From contig NZ_CP109132.1 in the NCBI RefSeq assembly GCF_035918015.1, positions 2,046,001-2,110,000 on the forward strand: a DNA stretch of 64,000 nucleotides. Direction: 5' to 3'. Position 1 is the stretch's first letter, and each line of letters opens with the position of its first letter. A program made the position numbers and the translations under genes. Below are positions 44,930 through 54,313 of this stretch, one piece after another. Source of the stretch: Streptomyces sp. NBC_01754. GTDB taxonomy: Bacteria > Actinomycetota > Actinomycetes > Streptomycetales > Streptomycetaceae. The notes under the pieces were generated by a model, which searched no databases, was not told the origin of the DNA, and worked only from the letters and a program-made list of their open reading frames with translations.

Positions 44930-46280
44930 GGGGGTGGGCGCCAGCCGTATGCCGGCCCGGGCCGTGATCGCCGCCGTCACCGGGGACTTCACCGAGCACC
45001 GTCCGCCCGGCGGACCCGAGACCGGCGACGGCCCGCTGGGCTGGGACGGCTACGGGAGCCGTCGGGAACGCGCGGCGGCGCTCACCGGCGAGGAGGAGTC
45101 CGTCCTCTACGGCACTGGCGAGGTCGGCGGGCGGCCCTGTGTGCTGGTCGCCTTCGAATTCGGCTTCCTCGGCGGCTCGTTGGGACGCCGCAGCGGGGAC
45201 CGGCTGGAAGCCGCGTACGCGCTGGCCGTGGAGCGCCGACTGCCGCTCGTCTCGCTCGTCGCTACCGGCGGCAGCCGGATGCAGGAGGGCATGATCGCGC
45301 TGACCCAGCTCCAGCGGGTGGCCGGGGCCTCGGCGCGGCTGCGGGCGGCGGGGCTGCCGCAGATCGCGGTACTGCGTGATCCGGCGACCGGGGGCGGATG
45401 GGCCACCCTGGGGGCGGGCGCCGACGTGGTGCTGGCGCTGCCCGGGGCGCAGATCGGCTTCGCCGGATCGCGGGTGCGCCCCGTGGGCGCCGACCCCTCG
45501 GCGTACACCGCCGAGGGACAGTTGGCGGCGGGCCAGGTCGACGCGGTGGTGCCACCGCGGGAGCTGCGCCGGACGCTGGGCCGCTGGCTGGCCGCGCTCA
45601 CGGTGACGGGCCCGGCGCGGCCGACTCCGGTGCCGGACGCGCTGTCGTCCTGTGGGCCGCCGGAGACCGGCTGGGACGCGGTGGTGCGGGCCCGGGCGGC
45701 GGGACGGCCCCGGGCCGGGGCGTATCTGGACGCGTACTTCGACGACCAGCTGGCGCTGCGCGGCGACCGCTGCGGGGGCGTCGATCCGGGGATGCTGTGC
45801 GGCGTCGGGCTGCGCGCCGGGCAGCCGGTGGCGTACGCCGCGCAGTGCGGCACCGCGACCCTCCCGGCCGGCTACCGCACGGCGGCCCGGGTGATCCGGC
45901 TCGCGGACCGGCTGGGCCTGCCGGTGCTCACCCTGATCGACACGCCCGGCGCGGCCAACGACGCCGAGGCGGAACGTACGGGCGCGGGCGCGGCCGTCGC
46001 CGAGGTGTTCGCGGCGGTGGCCTCCGCCCGGGTCCCGGTGACGAGCCTCGTCATCGGAGAGGGCGGTTCGGGCGGTGCGCTCGCCCTCGCCGCACCGGAC
46101 AACACCCATGTGACCGCCGACAGTTACTTCTCGGTGATCGCACCGGAGGCGGCGGCGGCGATCCTGAAGCGGGGCCCGGAGGAGGTACGCGCCACCGCCG
46201 GCCAGCTCCGGCTGCGCCCCCAGGACCTGGTGGACCTGGGGGTGGCCCGCTCGGTGGTGGGGCCAGCGTCCCGGGACTGA
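44922..46280 (+). CDS. Biotin-dependent carboxyltransferase-like protein (fused AccD/AccA or MdcD/MdcE type)
   Basis: A 452-residue crotonase-fold protein with two halves. The N-terminal half resembles AccD/MdcD (VAFEFGFLGGSLGRRSGDRL, ATGGSRMQEGMIALTQL), and the C-terminal half resembles AccA/MdcE (LPVLTLIDTPGAANDAEAE, SLVIGEGGSGGALALA, YFSVIAPEAAAAILKR). No biotin-carboxyl-carrier or zinc-finger motif is seen. Overlap with matB points to malonate metabolism: decarboxylation of malonyl groups or supply of malonyl-CoA. Confidence 0.85.
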   Translation: MSEGVGASRMPARAVIAAVTGDFTEHRPPGGPETGDGPLGWDGYGSRRERAAALTGEEESVLYGTGEVGGRPCVLVAFEFGFLGGSLGRRSGDRLEAAYALAVERRLPLVSLVATGGSRMQEGMIALTQLQRVAGASARLRAAGLPQIAVLRDPATGGGWATLGAGADVVLALPGAQIGFAGSRVRPVGADPSAYTAEGQLAAGQVDAVVPPRELRRTLGRWLAALTVTGPARPTPVPDALSSCGPPETGWDAVVRARAAGRPRAGAYLDAYFDDQLALRGDRCGGVDPGMLCGVGLRAGQPVAYAAQCGTATLPAGYRTAARVIRLADRLGLPVLTLIDTPGAANDAEAERTGAGAAVAEVFAAVASARVPVTSLVIGEGGSGGALALAAPDNTHVTADSYFSVIAPEAAAAILKRGPEEVRATAGQLRLRPQDLVDLGVARSVVGPASRD

Positions 46281-46444
46281 CCACCGAGCGGGCCACCGCG
46301 GGCACCGCCGGGCCGGGCGCCCCCAGGGGCCGGGGCGGTCGTGTCACCACCGTCCCGGGACGACCCGCCGGTTCCCGGGCACCTCCCGCGTGACCGGCGC
46401 AGGCGTGGGAACGCGGACGGGCCACGGAAGGCCGGGAAGCTCCC

Positions 46445-47710
46445 TTACGGCTGGGGGTCCCGCGCGTCGTAGCGGGCGAACCCGCGTCGGCGCAGGCCCA
46501 GCAGGCAGACCATCAGCACACACGCGATCCCGCCCCCGGTCACCGCGACGGCCGGGGACGCCAGGTCGGCCACCGAACCGGCCATGAGGTCGCCGAGGCG
46601 TGGACCGCCCGCCACGACGACGATGAACACGCCTTGCAGCCGCCCGCGCATCTCGTCCGGCGCGGCGGTCTGGAGCATGGTGTTGCGGAAGACCATCGAG
46701 ATGGAGTCGGCACATCCGGCGACGGCCAGCAGGAGCAGCCCGGGCCAGAGCTGCCGGGTCAGCCCGAACACCGCGACGGCCGCGCCCCAGCAGGAGACGG
46801 CGATCAGGACCGCGAGCCCGTGCCGCCTGATCCGTCCCAGCCACCCGGAGAACGCGCTGCCGAGCAGGGCGCCCAGGGCGGGGGCCGCGACCAGCAGACC
46901 GGTCGTCTTCGCGTCACCGCCGAACCAGAGGACGGCGACGACCGGGAACAGGGCGCGGGGCTGGGCGAGCACCATGGCGCACAGGTCGGTGAAGAAGGTC
47001 ATCCGCAGGTTGGGGCGGGTGCCGAGGAAGCGCAGCCCGTCCATGACCGACGCCCGCTCGGCGCCCTTGCCCGCCTTCCGGTCCGGCAGCATGGACGGGA
47101 GACGCCACATCGCGTAGAGAGAGGCGGTGAAGGTGACGGCGTCGACGGTGTACGCGGACCGGTAGCCCCACCATCCGACGATGAGGCCCCCGAGCATGGG
47201 GCCGACCAGGCCACCGGTGGTGGAGGTCATCGCGTTGAGGGCGTTGGCGGCGGGCAGCTGCTCGGCCGGCAGCAGCCGCGCGATCATCGAGCTGCGGGCC
47301 GGTGAGTTGAGCGCGAAGCACACGCCTTGGAGGGCGACGACCGCGTAGAGGAACCCGACGTGCTCGATCCCCGCGAAGGCCACGGCGGCCAGGGCTATGG
47401 AGAGGACGAAGGACCCGGCGGCACTGTAGAGGCCGAGCTTGCGCCGGTCGACGGTGTCCGCGATCGCTCCGCTGTACAGCCCGAGCAGCACCAGCGGTAC
47501 GAACGAGCAGAGACCGATCAGCCCTACGGAGAACGCGGAGCCGGTGATGTCGTACACCTGGAGCGAGACGGCCAGCGCCGTCATTCCCTGCCCGATCCAG
47601 GAGATGGTGTTGCCGAACCAGAGCCGCCGGTAGTCGGGCGAGGTCCGCAGGGGCGTCAGGTCGGCGAGTATGCGGGTGCGCGATACACGCGGTGGGGCTG
47701 TTTCGGTCAC
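46445..47710 (-). CDS. Major facilitator superfamily exporter (EntS/MFS_3 type)
   Basis: A 421-residue membrane protein with 12 predicted segments. Motif A-like loops are SGAIADTVDRRKLGLYSA and the second-half SGWLGRIRRHG. The opening RRLWFGNTISWIGQGMTALA is typical of the siderophore and macrolide exporter group. GTG 47710 follows TTACCAT, suggesting a leaderless start. It is convergent with the carboxyltransferase gene and lies downstream of the P450 genes on the same strand, separated by 120 bases. Confidence 0.88.
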   Translation of the reverse strand: MTETAPPRVSRTRILADLTPLRTSPDYRRLWFGNTISWIGQGMTALAVSLQVYDITGSAFSVGLIGLCSFVPLVLLGLYSGAIADTVDRRKLGLYSAAGSFVLSIALAAVAFAGIEHVGFLYAVVALQGVCFALNSPARSSMIARLLPAEQLPAANALNAMTSTTGGLVGPMLGGLIVGWWGYRSAYTVDAVTFTASLYAMWRLPSMLPDRKAGKGAERASVMDGLRFLGTRPNLRMTFFTDLCAMVLAQPRALFPVVAVLWFGGDAKTTGLLVAAPALGALLGSAFSGWLGRIRRHGLAVLIAVSCWGAAVAVFGLTRQLWPGLLLLAVAGCADSISMVFRNTMLQTAAPDEMRGRLQGVFIVVVAGGPRLGDLMAGSVADLASPAVAVTGGGIACVLMVCLLGLRRRGFARYDARDPQP

Positions 47711-47830
47711 AGGGGATGGTAACCAGGCCCGCGTCCGGGTGCTTCGGGCCGGCCGCCGGCCCGGGACGGGAGGCACGGCGGCCCGGCTCTCACGAGACCG
47801 GGCCGACCGGCTGTTCCGGGGGGCCGTCCC

Positions 47831-49051
47831 TCAGGCGGACGGCTGGGGGCGCAGGCTGACTTCGATGTGCTGGGCGCCGTTGGCGATGAACGACTCGACC
47901 GGCTCGAATCCGGTCGGCGAGGCCAGTTGCAGACCGGGGAAGCGGGCGAACAGGGCGGTGAGGGCCACATCGGCCTCCAGTCGGGCGAGCGGGGCCCCGA
48001 CACAGAAGTGGACGCCGTAGCCGAACGCCAGGTGCTCCTTCTTGGCCCGGTCGATGTCGAAGGCGTCGGCGTCCGCGCCGTGCTGGCCCGGCTCACGGCC
48101 CGCCGCCGCGTAGGACGCGAGGATCGCGTCGCCCTTGGCGATGCGCTGCCCGTCCGGGAGGTCGATGTCCTGCACGGCGTAGCGCAGGGGGAGGTGGGCC
48201 ACGCTCGGCTCCCAGCGCAGGGTCTCCTCGATGACGTCGCCCCAGCGGTTCCCGGTCTCGGTGGCCTGCCGCAGCTGCTCGGGGTGCTCCAGCAGGGCAC
48301 GGACGGCGTTGCCGATGAGGTTGACCGTCGTCTCGAAACCGGCGCTGATGATGAGCAGCAGCGTGTCGGTCAGCTCGGCCTCGCTCAGCCGCGTGCCGTC
48401 GTCGTCGCGGGTGGCGATCAGGACGCTGGTCATGTCGTCCGCGGGGTTGCGCCGCTTGCTCTCGATGAGCTCGGCCAGCATCTCCTGGAGCTCCGCGAAG
48501 TTCGCTGCGGCGTCCTCGATGGTCGTGTCGAAGACCTTCTCGACCAACTGGGCCATACGCGGTTGGAGTTCCTCCGGCAGCCCGAACAGGTGGCAGATGA
48601 CCTGCATGGGCAGCGGGTGGGCGTAGGCGCCGCGCAGGTCCACCCGGCCGTCGGGGGAGGCCACCATGGCGTCCAGGAGTTCGTCGGCTATCTTCTGGAC
48701 GGTCGGTCTGAGCGCTTCTATGCGGCGGCCGGTGAACGCCGGGGCGATCAGCTTGCGCAGACGCCGGTGGTCCTGCCCCGCGGCGGTGAACATGTTGTTC
48801 ACCGCCACCCAGGTGTAGACCCACATGTCCGGGGTGATCTCACCGCGCTGCCAGGGGCCCCAGTTCCGGGGGTCCTTGTTCACACGGTCGTCGGTCAGGA
48901 GCTGTTTGAGGAGCGAGTGGCTGGAGATCGCCCAGGCGTCTATGTCGCAGGGGAGTACGACCCGGGTTGCGGGCCCGCGTTCGCGGAGGAGAGCGGACTC
49001 TCCGTGGAGGTCTCTGCCGGCGGGGTCGAGGACGAGGGGCTGCTGCTCCAT
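47831..49051 (-). CDS. Cytochrome P450, CYP154-like, of a conservon
   Basis: A 406-residue soluble heme monooxygenase. I-helix LLIISAGFETTVNLIGN, ExxR helix VIEETLRWEPSV and heme-binding FGYGVHFCVGAPLAR with the Cys ligand are all intact. It is the last gene of the cvn operon and begins inside the upstream P450 gene (112-base overlap). P450 pairs after cvnD are known in Streptomyces conservons, where the second belongs to CYP154. The substrate is unknown. Confidence 0.9.
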   Translation of the reverse strand: MEQQPLVLDPAGRDLHGESALLRERGPATRVVLPCDIDAWAISSHSLLKQLLTDDRVNKDPRNWGPWQRGEITPDMWVYTWVAVNNMFTAAGQDHRRLRKLIAPAFTGRRIEALRPTVQKIADELLDAMVASPDGRVDLRGAYAHPLPMQVICHLFGLPEELQPRMAQLVEKVFDTTIEDAAANFAELQEMLAELIESKRRNPADDMTSVLIATRDDDGTRLSEAELTDTLLLIISAGFETTVNLIGNAVRALLEHPEQLRQATETGNRWGDVIEETLRWEPSVAHLPLRYAVQDIDLPDGQRIAKGDAILASYAAAGREPGQHGADADAFDIDRAKKEHLAFGYGVHFCVGAPLARLEADVALTALFARFPGLQLASPTGFEPVESFIANGAQHIEVSLRPQPSA

Positions 49052-50262
49052 GGCGTGACTCCAGTTTTCTGAGGCGTGATGGGACCGAAGCGGGCGGGAA
49101 GACTGGCCAGTGCGCGGTGGAAGGGTCCTGGGCGCCATTGCAACTGCGAGCGGGGAACGGCGAGTTCGAGGTCGCCCAGATGGCTGGTGAGCCGCTCGAT
49201 CGCCGTGATGGTGATGAGCAGCGCCGGCTGCTTGACGGGGCAGGCGTGCGGGCCCGCCGACCAGGCCAGATGAGCGCCGCCGTCGGTGCGCTCGCCGGCC
49301 TGCTCGCTGTCGGGGGCGGTGTTCGCCGCGTGGTAGGAGATGAGGACGAGGCTGTCGGCGGGGATCCAGGTGCTGCCGATCTGTACGTTGCGGCGGGGGA
49401 AGTGCGCGCTGTAGTTCGCCATCGGCGGCTCGTGGCGCAGGACGTCGGTCACGGCGTCGCGGGCGGTGAAGGCGCCGTTGGAGAGGCTGCTGTAGTAGTC
49501 CGGGTTCGACAGCATGCGCGAGAGGCTGTTGGAGATCAGGTTCGTGGTCGGCTCCTGCCCGGCCGCCATGGTGAGGACCACCTGGTGGATGAGTTCCTCC
49601 GGCCCCAGACCGGCGGGGTGGTCCATGAACCAGCTGGTCAGGTCGTCGCCACGCCGCTCCGCCTTCAGCCCGATGAGTTCGGTCATGTACTGGCCGAAGT
49701 CGGCGTTCGCCTTGGTCGCGGTCTCCGGCGTGGAGTCGAACATGCCGCCCAGAGCGGACACCAGGCGGGGGCCGTCCTCCGGGGGCATGCCGAACATGGC
49801 GTTGAACAGCATCAGCGGCAGCGGGCGGGCGTACTGGCCGACCAGGTCGACCTCGCCCGTGCTCGCGAAGTCCTGGATCAGGCCGTCCGCGATCTCCCCG
49901 ACCTGCCGGCGCAGGTCGTGCGACTCGATCCGGGCGAAACTGTCGGTGATGACCGACCGGTAGCGGCGGTGCTCGGCGCCGTCGTTGAACAGGGCGTTGG
50001 GCCGCCAACCCATCATCGGCCTCACCGGCGAGTCCTCGGGGAGTCCGCTCTCCCAGCCCCGCGGGTCCTTCGACCAGACGTCGGTGTTGTTGAGGACGCC
50101 CAGAGCCGCGTCGCGGTCGGTGACGAGATGGCCGCAGACGCCCGGGGACACCTCGACCGGGGCGACCGGCCCGAACGCGCGCAGGCGGGCGTAGACACTC
50201 CCGGGGTCGGCGGCGAAGTCGGGTCCGTACAGGGGGACGGCCAGGGGAAGGTATGCGCTCAT
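48940..50262 (-). CDS. Cytochrome P450, CYP157-like, with an altered ExxR motif
   Basis: A 440-residue P450. I-helix VLTMAAGQEPTTNLISNSL and heme motif AWSAGPHACPVKQPALLIT (Cys present, but the usual FGxG is AWSAG) are visible. The position of the K-helix ExxR reads AVTDVLRHEPP, so the Glu is replaced by Asp. CYP157 enzymes, always next to CYP154 in conservons, are known to lack ExxR. The last 40 residues run into the start of the next P450 gene and are probably not conserved. ATGA overlap with cvnD. Confidence 0.88.
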   Translation of the reverse strand: MSAYLPLAVPLYGPDFAADPGSVYARLRAFGPVAPVEVSPGVCGHLVTDRDAALGVLNNTDVWSKDPRGWESGLPEDSPVRPMMGWRPNALFNDGAEHRRYRSVITDSFARIESHDLRRQVGEIADGLIQDFASTGEVDLVGQYARPLPLMLFNAMFGMPPEDGPRLVSALGGMFDSTPETATKANADFGQYMTELIGLKAERRGDDLTSWFMDHPAGLGPEELIHQVVLTMAAGQEPTTNLISNSLSRMLSNPDYYSSLSNGAFTARDAVTDVLRHEPPMANYSAHFPRRNVQIGSTWIPADSLVLISYHAANTAPDSEQAGERTDGGAHLAWSAGPHACPVKQPALLITITAIERLTSHLGDLELAVPRSQLQWRPGPFHRALASLPARFGPITPQKTGVTPWSSSPSSSTPPAETSTESPLSSANAGPQPGSYSPAT

Positions 50263-50861
50263 GATGTTTCCAGGACTGGGTGGGCGGCGAGCAGGTGGGT
50301 CACCAGCGCGATCAGTACGTCCACGGCTGACGTCGTCTCCCGGGCGTCGCAGACGACCAGCGGGGTGTGCGGCTCCAGGTCCAGGTGGTCGCGGAGCACC
50401 TCGGGCGGGTAGGCGGGCGCGTCGGGGAAGCTGTTGACGGCCACGGCGTACGACAGGCCCTGTTGCTCGATCATGTCGATGACGTCGAACGAGTCGTCGA
50501 GCCGGCGGGTGTCCACCAGGACCACCGCGCCCAGCGCTCCGCGTGCTATGTCCTCCCACAGGGGCTTGAACCTCTTCTGGCCCGGGGTGCCGAACAGGTA
50601 GAGGACCAGATCGCCGGGGAGCGTCCGGCGGCCGAAGTCGATGGCGACCGTGGTGGTGGACTTCTCCCGTACGCCGACGAGGTTGTCGACCGTCGCCCCG
50701 GCCTGGGTCATGACCTCTTCGGTGTGCAGGGGCGCGGTCTCGCTGAGCGTGTTGATCAGCGTCGTCTTCCCGACACCGAAGGGCCCGGTCACCACGATCT
50801 TCACCAGCGTCTTCTGGTCGCTGTCCAGGAAGGTGGCGTTATCGGATACTGCGGAGTCCAT
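50259..50861 (-). CDS. cvnD: Conservon GTPase CvnD
   Basis: A 200-residue small Ras-like GTPase. The P-loop is VVTGPFGVGKTTLIN, the G3 motif LYLFGTPGQKRFKPLW (DxxG replaced by LFGTPGQ as in this family), and NSFP sits at the NKxD position. Conservon proteins form a membrane-associated G-protein-like complex that affects antibiotic production and aerial growth. It overlaps cvnC by 23 bases and the P450 gene by 4. Confidence 0.93.
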   Translation of the reverse strand: MDSAVSDNATFLDSDQKTLVKIVVTGPFGVGKTTLINTLSETAPLHTEEVMTQAGATVDNLVGVREKSTTTVAIDFGRRTLPGDLVLYLFGTPGQKRFKPLWEDIARGALGAVVLVDTRRLDDSFDVIDMIEQQGLSYAVAVNSFPDAPAYPPEVLRDHLDLEPHTPLVVCDARETTSAVDVLIALVTHLLAAHPVLETS

Positions 50862-51189
50862 CGAGCACCTTCTCTAGCAGCTGGGGATCGTGTGCCTTCG
50901 CTTCGGGGATGGGGGCGCGGGCGTGCAGGTGCGAACTGTCGACGAGTTCCGCGACGAGGACGCGGACCGTACTCACCGGCAGCACCAGGCGGGCGGCGAC
51001 CTCGACCAGCGCCAACGGGCCGCCGTGCAGGAGTTCCACGAGACGGCGCTGTACGTGCGTCAGGTCGTCCGCGGCGGTGACGCCGGTGGAGGACACCAGC
51101 GTCAGCCGGTCCAGCGTGTTGCGTGTCGGCTGCACGCTCTCGGTGGCCAGGAACGACGGTACGAGCCGCCGGCGGGGCGCCGGCGTCAT
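50839..51189 (-). CDS. cvnC: Conservon protein CvnC (DUF742)
   Basis: A 116-residue DUF742 protein with a winged-helix-like core: LVPSFLATESVQPTRNTLDR, LVELLHGGPLALVEVAARL and LPVSTVRVLVAELVDSSHL. It links the GTPase to the rest of the complex. ATGA overlap with cvnB (51186-51189). Confidence 0.92.
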   Translation of the reverse strand: MTPAPRRRLVPSFLATESVQPTRNTLDRLTLVSSTGVTAADDLTHVQRRLVELLHGGPLALVEVAARLVLPVSTVRVLVAELVDSSHLHARAPIPEAKAHDPQLLEKVLDGLRSIR

Positions 51190-51605
51190 CCCCGGACCCG
51201 CGCCGGCGAGCTCATCACCTTGTCGCCGAGTTTGGAGACCTGCACCTGCATGGCGTGCGCGATGACGCCCATGTCCACGGTCGGTTGCGCGAAGACCGCC
51301 ATGACCGTGTTGTCACCGGCGGGGATCAGGAACGCGAAGCCGTAGTTCGTGCTGACCACCACCTGATGCAGTACGGGGCTCTCCTCCTCCCCCGCCAGCT
51401 TCCTTACCAGCTCCTTGCAGGCGCCCTGGACGGCCGACGCCATGGCGGAGGCACCCTCGCCGGCTTCCCGGGTGAGGGCCTGGGTCGCGCCCTGGATCAT
51501 CCCGTCACCGGAGAGGACCAAGGCGTGGACGACCCCCGGCACCTCCAGAAGCGGAGTGAGCACCCAGGACATATCCCTGAGGAGAGGGCGCTTGTGAACG
51601 GTCAT
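51186..51605 (-). CDS. cvnB: Conservon roadblock/LC7 protein CvnB
   Basis: A 139-residue roadblock-fold protein: MSWVLTPLLEVPGVVHALVL, SGDGMIQGAT, VVVSTNYGFAFLIPAG and MAVFAQPTVDMGVIAHAM. It probably acts as a partner or activator of the CvnD GTPase. ATG 51605 follows the cvnA stop by 2 bases. Confidence 0.92.
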   Translation of the reverse strand: MTVHKRPLLRDMSWVLTPLLEVPGVVHALVLSGDGMIQGATQALTREAGEGASAMASAVQGACKELVRKLAGEEESPVLHQVVVSTNYGFAFLIPAGDNTVMAVFAQPTVDMGVIAHAMQVQVSKLGDKVMSSPARVRG

Positions 51606-51607
51606 GA

Positions 51608-53074
51608 CTACATGCCTTCTTCCTGGTCGGTCTGCGCGTCCTCGACGCCGCGGACGGTGCCGCTCTGCCAGGCGCCCCACGTCTGGGCCGCCTGGTCCGG
51701 GGTCATCGCGGTCGCCGGGCCGGGGTCCTGCTGAGCGGGCCGGTCCGTTTCCTGCGCGGCACGCTGGCGCCGCCGCCGGGGCAGCTCGCTCGCGCCGACG
51801 GGTCCGGCGGACGCGGCGGACGCGGACGGCGTGGGGTTCTCCTGCCGGGGGGGCTCCGGCTTGCGCAGAGCGGGGGACATGGCCGACATCGGCTGGGCCA
51901 CCTCATCCATCAGCATCAGCAAGTGATCGGGGATGAACACCACGGCCCTCACACCGCCGTACGACGACGGCTTGTCCACCGTGACGGTGAAGCCGAACTG
52001 GCGTACCAGCCGGCCGATCGTGGCGAACCCCGCGCGCGGCGGGTCCCCGAGCTGGGTCAGCAGGAGACTCTGCTGACTCGACAGCATGCGTGCGGCGAAC
52101 TCGCGCTCCTCGTCCGTCATGCCCACGCCGGGGTCGTCGATCACGACGCACGCCCCGGCCTGCACCTGGTGCAGGCTGACGTCGACGGCCCGAGTGCCCT
52201 GCGGGGTGTGGTGCACCGCGTTGGCGAGCAGTTCGGCGACGATCACGGCGAGCGGCTCCACCGCCCGGGCCACCACCCCGACCGGATCGGAGAGCTGGCT
52301 GGTGACCTGGACGCGCTGGTAGCCCGGGATGCGGGACTGCGCGCCGGCGACGATGTCACCCAGGTGGGAGTCGTCCCGTGTGAGGCCCGGCCACGCCCCG
52401 CAGAGCACCCCGGTCGCCTGGATCTGCCGGAGGTTCTCCTCGTTCGTGCGGTCCATCGCCACCAGCCGCTTGGCGATCTCCGGATCGTCGAAGGCGAACT
52501 GCGCCTCCTCGATCATCTCCTGGAGGCGGTAGCTCTTGGTCTGGATGTCGGCGGTGGTGTCCCGCAGCACCGCCTGCGCCCCGGCGTCGACCCGTTCCTC
52601 GGTGTCGACGACGATCTGGGCGACCTGGTTGAGGACCCGGCCCAGGAGCGTCCCGACGTCGGTGTGCGCCAGCGCCGGGTCCTGGGTACCGGGGACCGGC
52701 ACATGACGGTGCCTCAGGTGTGTGACGAGGGCCGGCAGCCGGGTGTCGACGAGGTACGCCAGCTCTCTGACCACCTGTCCGCACTGCTGCTCGGCGGCGA
52801 GTCTGGCGCGCTCGGCGCCCTGCGCCTCGGCCAGGAGGGTGGCCTCCATGGACTGGAAGCGGGCCTCCGAGCTCTGCGACGCCGCCTGGACTTCGGACCG
52901 CGCCTTCGCCTCCAGCGCCTGGTAGTTGCCGGCTGCCGCCTGTGCTGCGGTGCGGGCCTCAGCACGCAGCATCGTGATCGAGCGGCGTGAGCGGAGGAGG
53001 AGCCCCACGGCGAGCGCGACGGCCACAATGGCCAGCGCCAGCACCCAGGGGCCGGCCTCCGATATGTACGTCAT
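51608..53074 (-). CDS. cvnA: Conservon sensor ATPase CvnA
   Basis: A 488-residue membrane protein: one N-terminal membrane segment (VLALAIVAVALAVGLLL), a coiled-coil-rich region rich in Ala/Glu/Gln, then a GHKL ATPase with N-box VIVAELLANAVHHTP, G1 VVIDDPGVGMTD and a LFG-type lid near FATIGRLVRQFGF. The C-terminus is a proline-rich tail. It is the sensor-like head of the cvnABCD operon. ATG 53074 follows GAGGA. Confidence 0.92.
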   Translation of the reverse strand: MTYISEAGPWVLALAIVAVALAVGLLLRSRRSITMLRAEARTAAQAAAGNYQALEAKARSEVQAASQSSEARFQSMEATLLAEAQGAERARLAAEQQCGQVVRELAYLVDTRLPALVTHLRHRHVPVPGTQDPALAHTDVGTLLGRVLNQVAQIVVDTEERVDAGAQAVLRDTTADIQTKSYRLQEMIEEAQFAFDDPEIAKRLVAMDRTNEENLRQIQATGVLCGAWPGLTRDDSHLGDIVAGAQSRIPGYQRVQVTSQLSDPVGVVARAVEPLAVIVAELLANAVHHTPQGTRAVDVSLHQVQAGACVVIDDPGVGMTDEEREFAARMLSSQQSLLLTQLGDPPRAGFATIGRLVRQFGFTVTVDKPSSYGGVRAVVFIPDHLLMLMDEVAQPMSAMSPALRKPEPPRQENPTPSASAASAGPVGASELPRRRRQRAAQETDRPAQQDPGPATAMTPDQAAQTWGAWQSGTVRGVEDAQTDQEEGM

Positions 53075-53077
53075 CAA

Positions 53078-53434
53078 GTGTCCTCGGTGGATGGGGTATG
53101 CGCACCTGCCCGCGCGCGGCCAGGGCTAGTTGAGGCAACCCTGAGAAGCACACCGGTTCCTGGCCGCAGATGCAACACATCTGCTGATCATGGCTGGAAT
53201 TCGCACTTCCGGTCAGGGCCAGGACGTAGGAAATCCCCGCAAGGGCGAACCAAGCGCGGTCATGCGAGTTGAGCGGACATGGCGGCCGAAGTGCGATATC
53301 ACTGCCCGTCAAAAGCACCATTCACCACGGATGTTCCCCCGACCGATGGCATCGCGAGCGTACGCGCCGGATCGCCACGCGCACAGACGGACCGACGCGG
53401 ACGGCGGCCGGGCGCCTCGGATTATGCTGGCCTG
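53078..53434. promoter_or_regulatory. Divergent region between cvnA and the phosphoesterase gene
   Basis: No gene recognised. A 7-bp perfect dyad GCAGATG-CAACA-CATCTGC lies at 53166-53184 and GTTG-AGG-CAAC at 53127-53137, both suitable as regulator sites for the conservon promoter. TATGCT at 53423-53428, 6 bases before ATG 53435, looks like the -10 element of a leaderless phosphoesterase message. Confidence 0.45.
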
Positions 53435-54313
53435 ATGAGGGCGACCGAAAGCGTGTTGCGGGCGGTCAGTGACCTGCACGTGTCATACGAGGACAACCGG
53501 GCGATCGTCGAGAAGCTGGAGCCCGGATCACCGGGTGACTGGCTGATCGTGGCGGGGGACGTCGGAGAGCGGTTCGAGGACGTCGAGTGGGCACTCGGGC
53601 TGCTGCGGGACAGGTTCGAGCGGGTCGTCTGGGCGCCGGGGAACCATGAGTTGTGGACCGTGGAGAAGGACGCCCCGGCCGCCCCGCGCGGGGTGGCACG
53701 GTACGAGGCACTGGTGGAGATGTGCCGGCGACTGGGGGTGCTGACGCCGGAGGACCCGTACCCGGTGTGGACGGGCGCGGGCGGCCCGGTGCGGATCGCG
53801 CCGCTGTTCCTGCTGTACGACTACTCGTTCCTGGCGCCCGGCACCTCGACGCCCGAGGAGTCGCTGGCCCGGGCGCACGAGACCGGGATCGTCTGCACCG
53901 ACGAGTACTTCCTGCACTGCGACCCGTACCCGTCGCGGGCGGCCTGGTGCGCCGCCCGGGTCGAGGAGAGCGAGCGGCGGCTGACGGAGGTGGCGGGCGA
54001 CCTGCCTCTGGTGCTGGTGAACCACTGGCCCCTGCTGCGAGAGCCGACCAGGATCATGAGGTACCAGGAGTTCGCCCAGTGGTGCGGGACGGTGCGGACC
54101 GCCGACTGGCACACACGGTTCGGAGTGGAGGCCGTGGTCTACGGCCATCTGCACATCCCCCGGCGCACCGTGTACGACGGGGTGCGGTTCGAGGAGGTGT
54201 CGCTCGGCTACCCGCGCGAGTGGCGCCGGTTCGGGCTGCGGAAGGACCTCGCACGGCAAATCGTGCCCGCACGGGACGTCCCCGCGGCGCTCGCGGGGAG
54301 GGTGGGCGTGTGA
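53435..54313 (+). CDS. Metallophosphoesterase
   Basis: A 292-residue calcineurin-fold phosphoesterase. Metal-binding motifs are in order: AVSDLHVSYEDN (DxH), LIVAGDVGERFEDVEW (GD), VVWAPGNHELWT (GNHE), LVLVNHWPLL (H) and VVYGHLHIPRR (GHLH). In Streptomyces this gene normally precedes an Sfp-type phosphopantetheinyl transferase gene. Here the following frame starts in GTGA overlap but is only 47 codons long. Substrate unknown. Confidence 0.9.
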   Translation: MRATESVLRAVSDLHVSYEDNRAIVEKLEPGSPGDWLIVAGDVGERFEDVEWALGLLRDRFERVVWAPGNHELWTVEKDAPAAPRGVARYEALVEMCRRLGVLTPEDPYPVWTGAGGPVRIAPLFLLYDYSFLAPGTSTPEESLARAHETGIVCTDEYFLHCDPYPSRAAWCAARVEESERRLTEVAGDLPLVLVNHWPLLREPTRIMRYQEFAQWCGTVRTADWHTRFGVEAVVYGHLHIPRRTVYDGVRFEEVSLGYPREWRRFGLRKDLARQIVPARDVPAALAGRVGV

